The notes under the pieces were generated by a model, which was not told where the DNA came from, did no database searches, and saw nothing but the letters and a program-made list of their open reading frames with translations. This document shows positions 61,933 to 64,000 of a stretch of DNA of 64,000 nt, in pieces. The first letter of the stretch is position 1, and every line of letters begins with the position of its first letter. The DNA is from Flavobacteriaceae bacterium R38 (GTDB taxonomy: Bacteria; Bacteroidota; Bacteroidia; Flavobacteriales; Flavobacteriaceae): the NCBI GenBank assembly GCA_009901575.1, contig WXYP01000009.1, positions 1 to 64,000 on the forward strand, in the 5' to 3' direction. A program made the translations under genes and the position numbers.

Positions 61933-64000
61933 TTATAATGAATTACAGTGAAGTTCTTTATCTGCTTTTTTCTCAGGAAGTCGTGTTTTTACCCCTTTGT
62001 TTTTAGCCTGAATCATCATATTAATGAGTTCGTTTTTTTCTTTCCTGATATCTTCCTGCATTTTTTGCATTTCCTGGTAGTCATAATAAATAGCCCCATC
62101 AATTATTGTTTTTTCTGCAATAGCATAAATAGACATTGGATGATCACTCCACAACACCAAATCGGCATCTTTTCCAACTTTAATACTTCCCATTCGATCG
62201 TCTAGATGAAGTAATTTAGCTGGATTCAGCGTTACAAACTTCCATGCATCTTCTTCAGAAACCCCTCCATATTTGATAGTTTTGGCAGCCTCCTGATTTA
62301 ATCTTCTTGACATTTCACGATCATCAGAATTAATAGCTACTAAAACGCCTGCATTGTGCATGATAGCCGCATTATAAGGAATAGCATCATTTACTTCATT
62401 TTTATAGGCCCACCAATCAGAAAAAGTAGATCCTCCGGCTCCATGAGCAGCCATTTTATCAGCTACCTTATAACCTTCAAGAATATGTGTAAATGTGTTG
62501 ACTTTAAAATCAAACTTTTCAGCTACTTTCATGAGCATATTGATTTCACTTTGTACATAAGAATGAGAAGAAATAAAGCGCTCTTTATTTAGAATTTCAG
62601 CAATTGTATTTAATTCAGAATCATAACGTGGTGCTTTCGTTCTTGCTTTTGTTTTAGCAGGTAATGCGTTGTATTCTTTCCAGGCAATATCATATTCTTT
62701 AGCTCTCTGGAAATAATCCATAAAAACTTGTTCAACTCCCATCCTGGATTGAGGAAAACGATTGAAACTTTGCCAGTTTGACTGCTTTACATTTTCACCA
62801 AGAGCGAATTTGATAAACTTAGGAGAATTGTCAATAATCATTCCTTCAGAACCTTCTCCCCATTTTAATTTGATGAGGGCAGAACGTCCGCCAATGGGGT
62901 TGGCAGACCCGTGTAAAATTTGCATGGCAGTAACCCCACCGGATAAATTCCTGTATAAGTTCATATCGTCAGGATCGACTACATCTTCCATGGTTACTTC
63001 TGCCGAAGAATTTTGCCCGGCTTCATTTACAGATGCAGCAGCAATATGTGAGTGTTCATCGATAATCCCTGAGGTAAGGTGTTTTCCGGTAGCATCAATT
63101 ACAGTAGCTCCCCTGGCTGATAAGTTAGTACCAACTTGGGTAATTTTCCCGTTTTTCACTAAAACATCGGCATTTTTCATAACCCCTTCTGCCTCATTGG
63201 TCCAAACCGTTGCATTTTTAAATAAAATGGTTTGTTGTTTAGGCAATTCTTTAAATCCGTATGCTTTGTTAGGAAAAGTAACCGGACTTAATTTCGGACT
63301 GTCTTTTTTATCTTTTTTGCCAGCTTTTTCTTTAAAAGCTTTTGTTTTTACCGCTGTCCAGTTAATAGTGTTTCCGTTGGTTAAAGTTCCTTTCCCATTA
63401 AGATTATCATTAGCAGTAACCGCTGCAGTCAGGCGCACATATTCGTTTTTACCTCCTGACGGATTGTAAAACAAGTTTACCCATCCGTTTGTGTACGTCA
63501 GTTTAGAACCTATTTTAGCCTCTCCTGATGTTATCTCTACAGAAGGCTTTGTGACCTTTCCTTTTATTTTAAGTGCATATTTTTTACTATTGATAGTCAA
63601 GTCATAATTCCCTCGAATATCTTTTACAGACATATCATTAATGACATTTTTTTGCCCTTGTACCCAATTTTCATATAATGTGGTATTTGAATCAAAAATA
63701 TCTCCCGATGTAATTAAAAAGTTAGCATAAGCCCCTTTTTTAAGAGATCCGATTTCATTTTCTTTTCCTAGAAAATTAGCAGGTACTGTAGTTAATGCCG
63801 CTAAAGCTGTAGTTTCATTTAACCCGTATTCGATAGCACGCATTAAATTCGATTTAAAGTCTGAAATTTTATTTAATTCAGATGTAGTTAACGCAAAAAC
63901 AACTCCGTTTTTAGCTAAAGTAGCTGGGTTAGAAGGTGCTTGATTCCACATACGCATATCGGCTAAAGAAACTTTACTGGCATGATACGGATCGGTCACA
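61933..64000 (-). CDS. Large secreted amidohydrolase, C-terminal part (cut by window end)
   Basis: The visible 688 residues are the C-terminal part of a longer protein whose start lies beyond 64000 (no start codon is seen; the first codon shown in frame, at 63999, is GTG inside the coding sequence). It contains a middle beta-rich stretch (about 110-220) and a second amidohydrolase domain with the active HxH motif SGIIDEHSHIAAAS (about 310-323), SLHGSANPIGGRSALIKLKWG-like strands, and a late NSDDREMSRR with the metal-binding Asp and KVGKDADLVLWSDHPMSIY. Bacteroidota homologues of about 1000 aa are secreted. The sister protein downstream lacks the HxH. Confidence 0.88.
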   Translation of the reverse strand, partial: VTDPYHASKVSLADMRMWNQAPSNPATLAKNGVVFALTTSELNKISDFKSNLMRAIEYGLNETTALAALTTVPANFLGKENEIGSLKKGAYANFLITSGDIFDSNTTLYENWVQGQKNVINDMSVKDIRGNYDLTINSKKYALKIKGKVTKPSVEITSGEAKIGSKLTYTNGWVNLFYNPSGGKNEYVRLTAAVTANDNLNGKGTLTNGNTINWTAVKTKAFKEKAGKKDKKDSPKLSPVTFPNKAYGFKELPKQQTILFKNATVWTNEAEGVMKNADVLVKNGKITQVGTNLSARGATVIDATGKHLTSGIIDEHSHIAAASVNEAGQNSSAEVTMEDVVDPDDMNLYRNLSGGVTAMQILHGSANPIGGRSALIKLKWGEGSEGMIIDNSPKFIKFALGENVKQSNWQSFNRFPQSRMGVEQVFMDYFQRAKEYDIAWKEYNALPAKTKARTKAPRYDSELNTIAEILNKERFISSHSYVQSEINMLMKVAEKFDFKVNTFTHILEGYKVADKMAAHGAGGSTFSDWWAYKNEVNDAIPYNAAIMHNAGVLVAINSDDREMSRRLNQEAAKTIKYGGVSEEDAWKFVTLNPAKLLHLDDRMGSIKVGKDADLVLWSDHPMSIYAIAEKTIIDGAIYYDYQEMQKMQEDIRKEKNELINMMIQAKNKGVKTRLPEKKADKELHCNSL

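Noticed and set aside
62762-63469. Plus-strand open frame of 235 aa inside the large amidohydrolase gene
   Set aside because: It lies antisense to a clearly conserved enzyme domain, and its composition is that of a shadow frame.

Overview
The window is a piece of a low-GC Bacteroidota chromosome, almost certainly from a marine-type member of the Flavobacteriaceae (Aquimarina-like, though the sequence alone does not fix the genus). The evidence is gene content and gene order: RlmD followed by two small flavobacterial envelope proteins, a protein with a type IX secretion (T9SS) tail, a TonB-dependent receptor, an OstA-like protein, DUF368 and DUF349 proteins, a flavobacterial 6S RNA, and promoters of the Bacteroidota type (TTG, about 20 bases, TAnnTTTG). 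No tRNA, CRISPR array, insertion sequence or prophage was seen.

Positions 1-40,700 are mostly core chromosome. The window opens inside the 5S gene at the end of an rRNA operon. It then runs through a HlyIII/TrhA membrane protein, a ZIP metal transporter, two rRNA methyltransferases (a THUMP enzyme and RlmD), an ECF sigma factor with a membrane partner, ornithine aminotransferase, a large T9SS cargo protein, a cysteine desulfurase, an envelope cluster (M23 peptidase, TonB receptor, small secreted protein), and a cell-division/RNA cluster (coiled-coil protein, ZapA, 6S RNA, RNase Y). A long minus-strand block follows: DUF349, AroE, two tandem DUF368 proteins, a TPR protein, an aminotransferase, OstA-like, PurA, Fur, RelA/SpoT, a Ste24-type M48 peptidase and a SpoU-type RNA methyltransferase. 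It ends at a DUF6503 lipoprotein.

Positions 40,700-57,800 are an accessory region and the most interesting part. A unit of about 2.6 kb is present twice in tandem. Each copy holds the 3' end of the DUF6503 gene (intact in the first copy, a broken remnant in the second), a terminator, a small Gly-Gly-leader Cys-rich peptide gene that looks like a RiPP (ribosomally made, modified peptide) precursor, and a membrane-spanning TPR/AraC regulator. Next come a secreted tail-fibre-like protein, a lipoprotein scrap, a Skp/OmpH-like chaperone, a lipoprotein, two giant secreted RHS/YD proteins (1537 and 1406 aa, the second with a 228-aa variable C-terminal domain), and an outer-membrane barrel protein. 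A 20-bp palindromic motif close to TAGATTTATAAATCTGGATA occurs upstream of both peptide genes, the tail-fibre gene and the barrel gene. In three of the four cases it lies 73-77 bases before the start codon. I infer that the TPR/AraC proteins use this site to control the peptides and the RHS export locus together. No RiPP modification enzyme or peptide exporter lies in the window.

Positions 57,800-64,000 carry an S41 peptidase lipoprotein, a small M15-like peptidase, a hairpin-rich intergenic repeat, and a pair of secreted amidohydrolase-family proteins. The first of the pair has lost its metal-binding HxH motif; the second runs off the end of the window.
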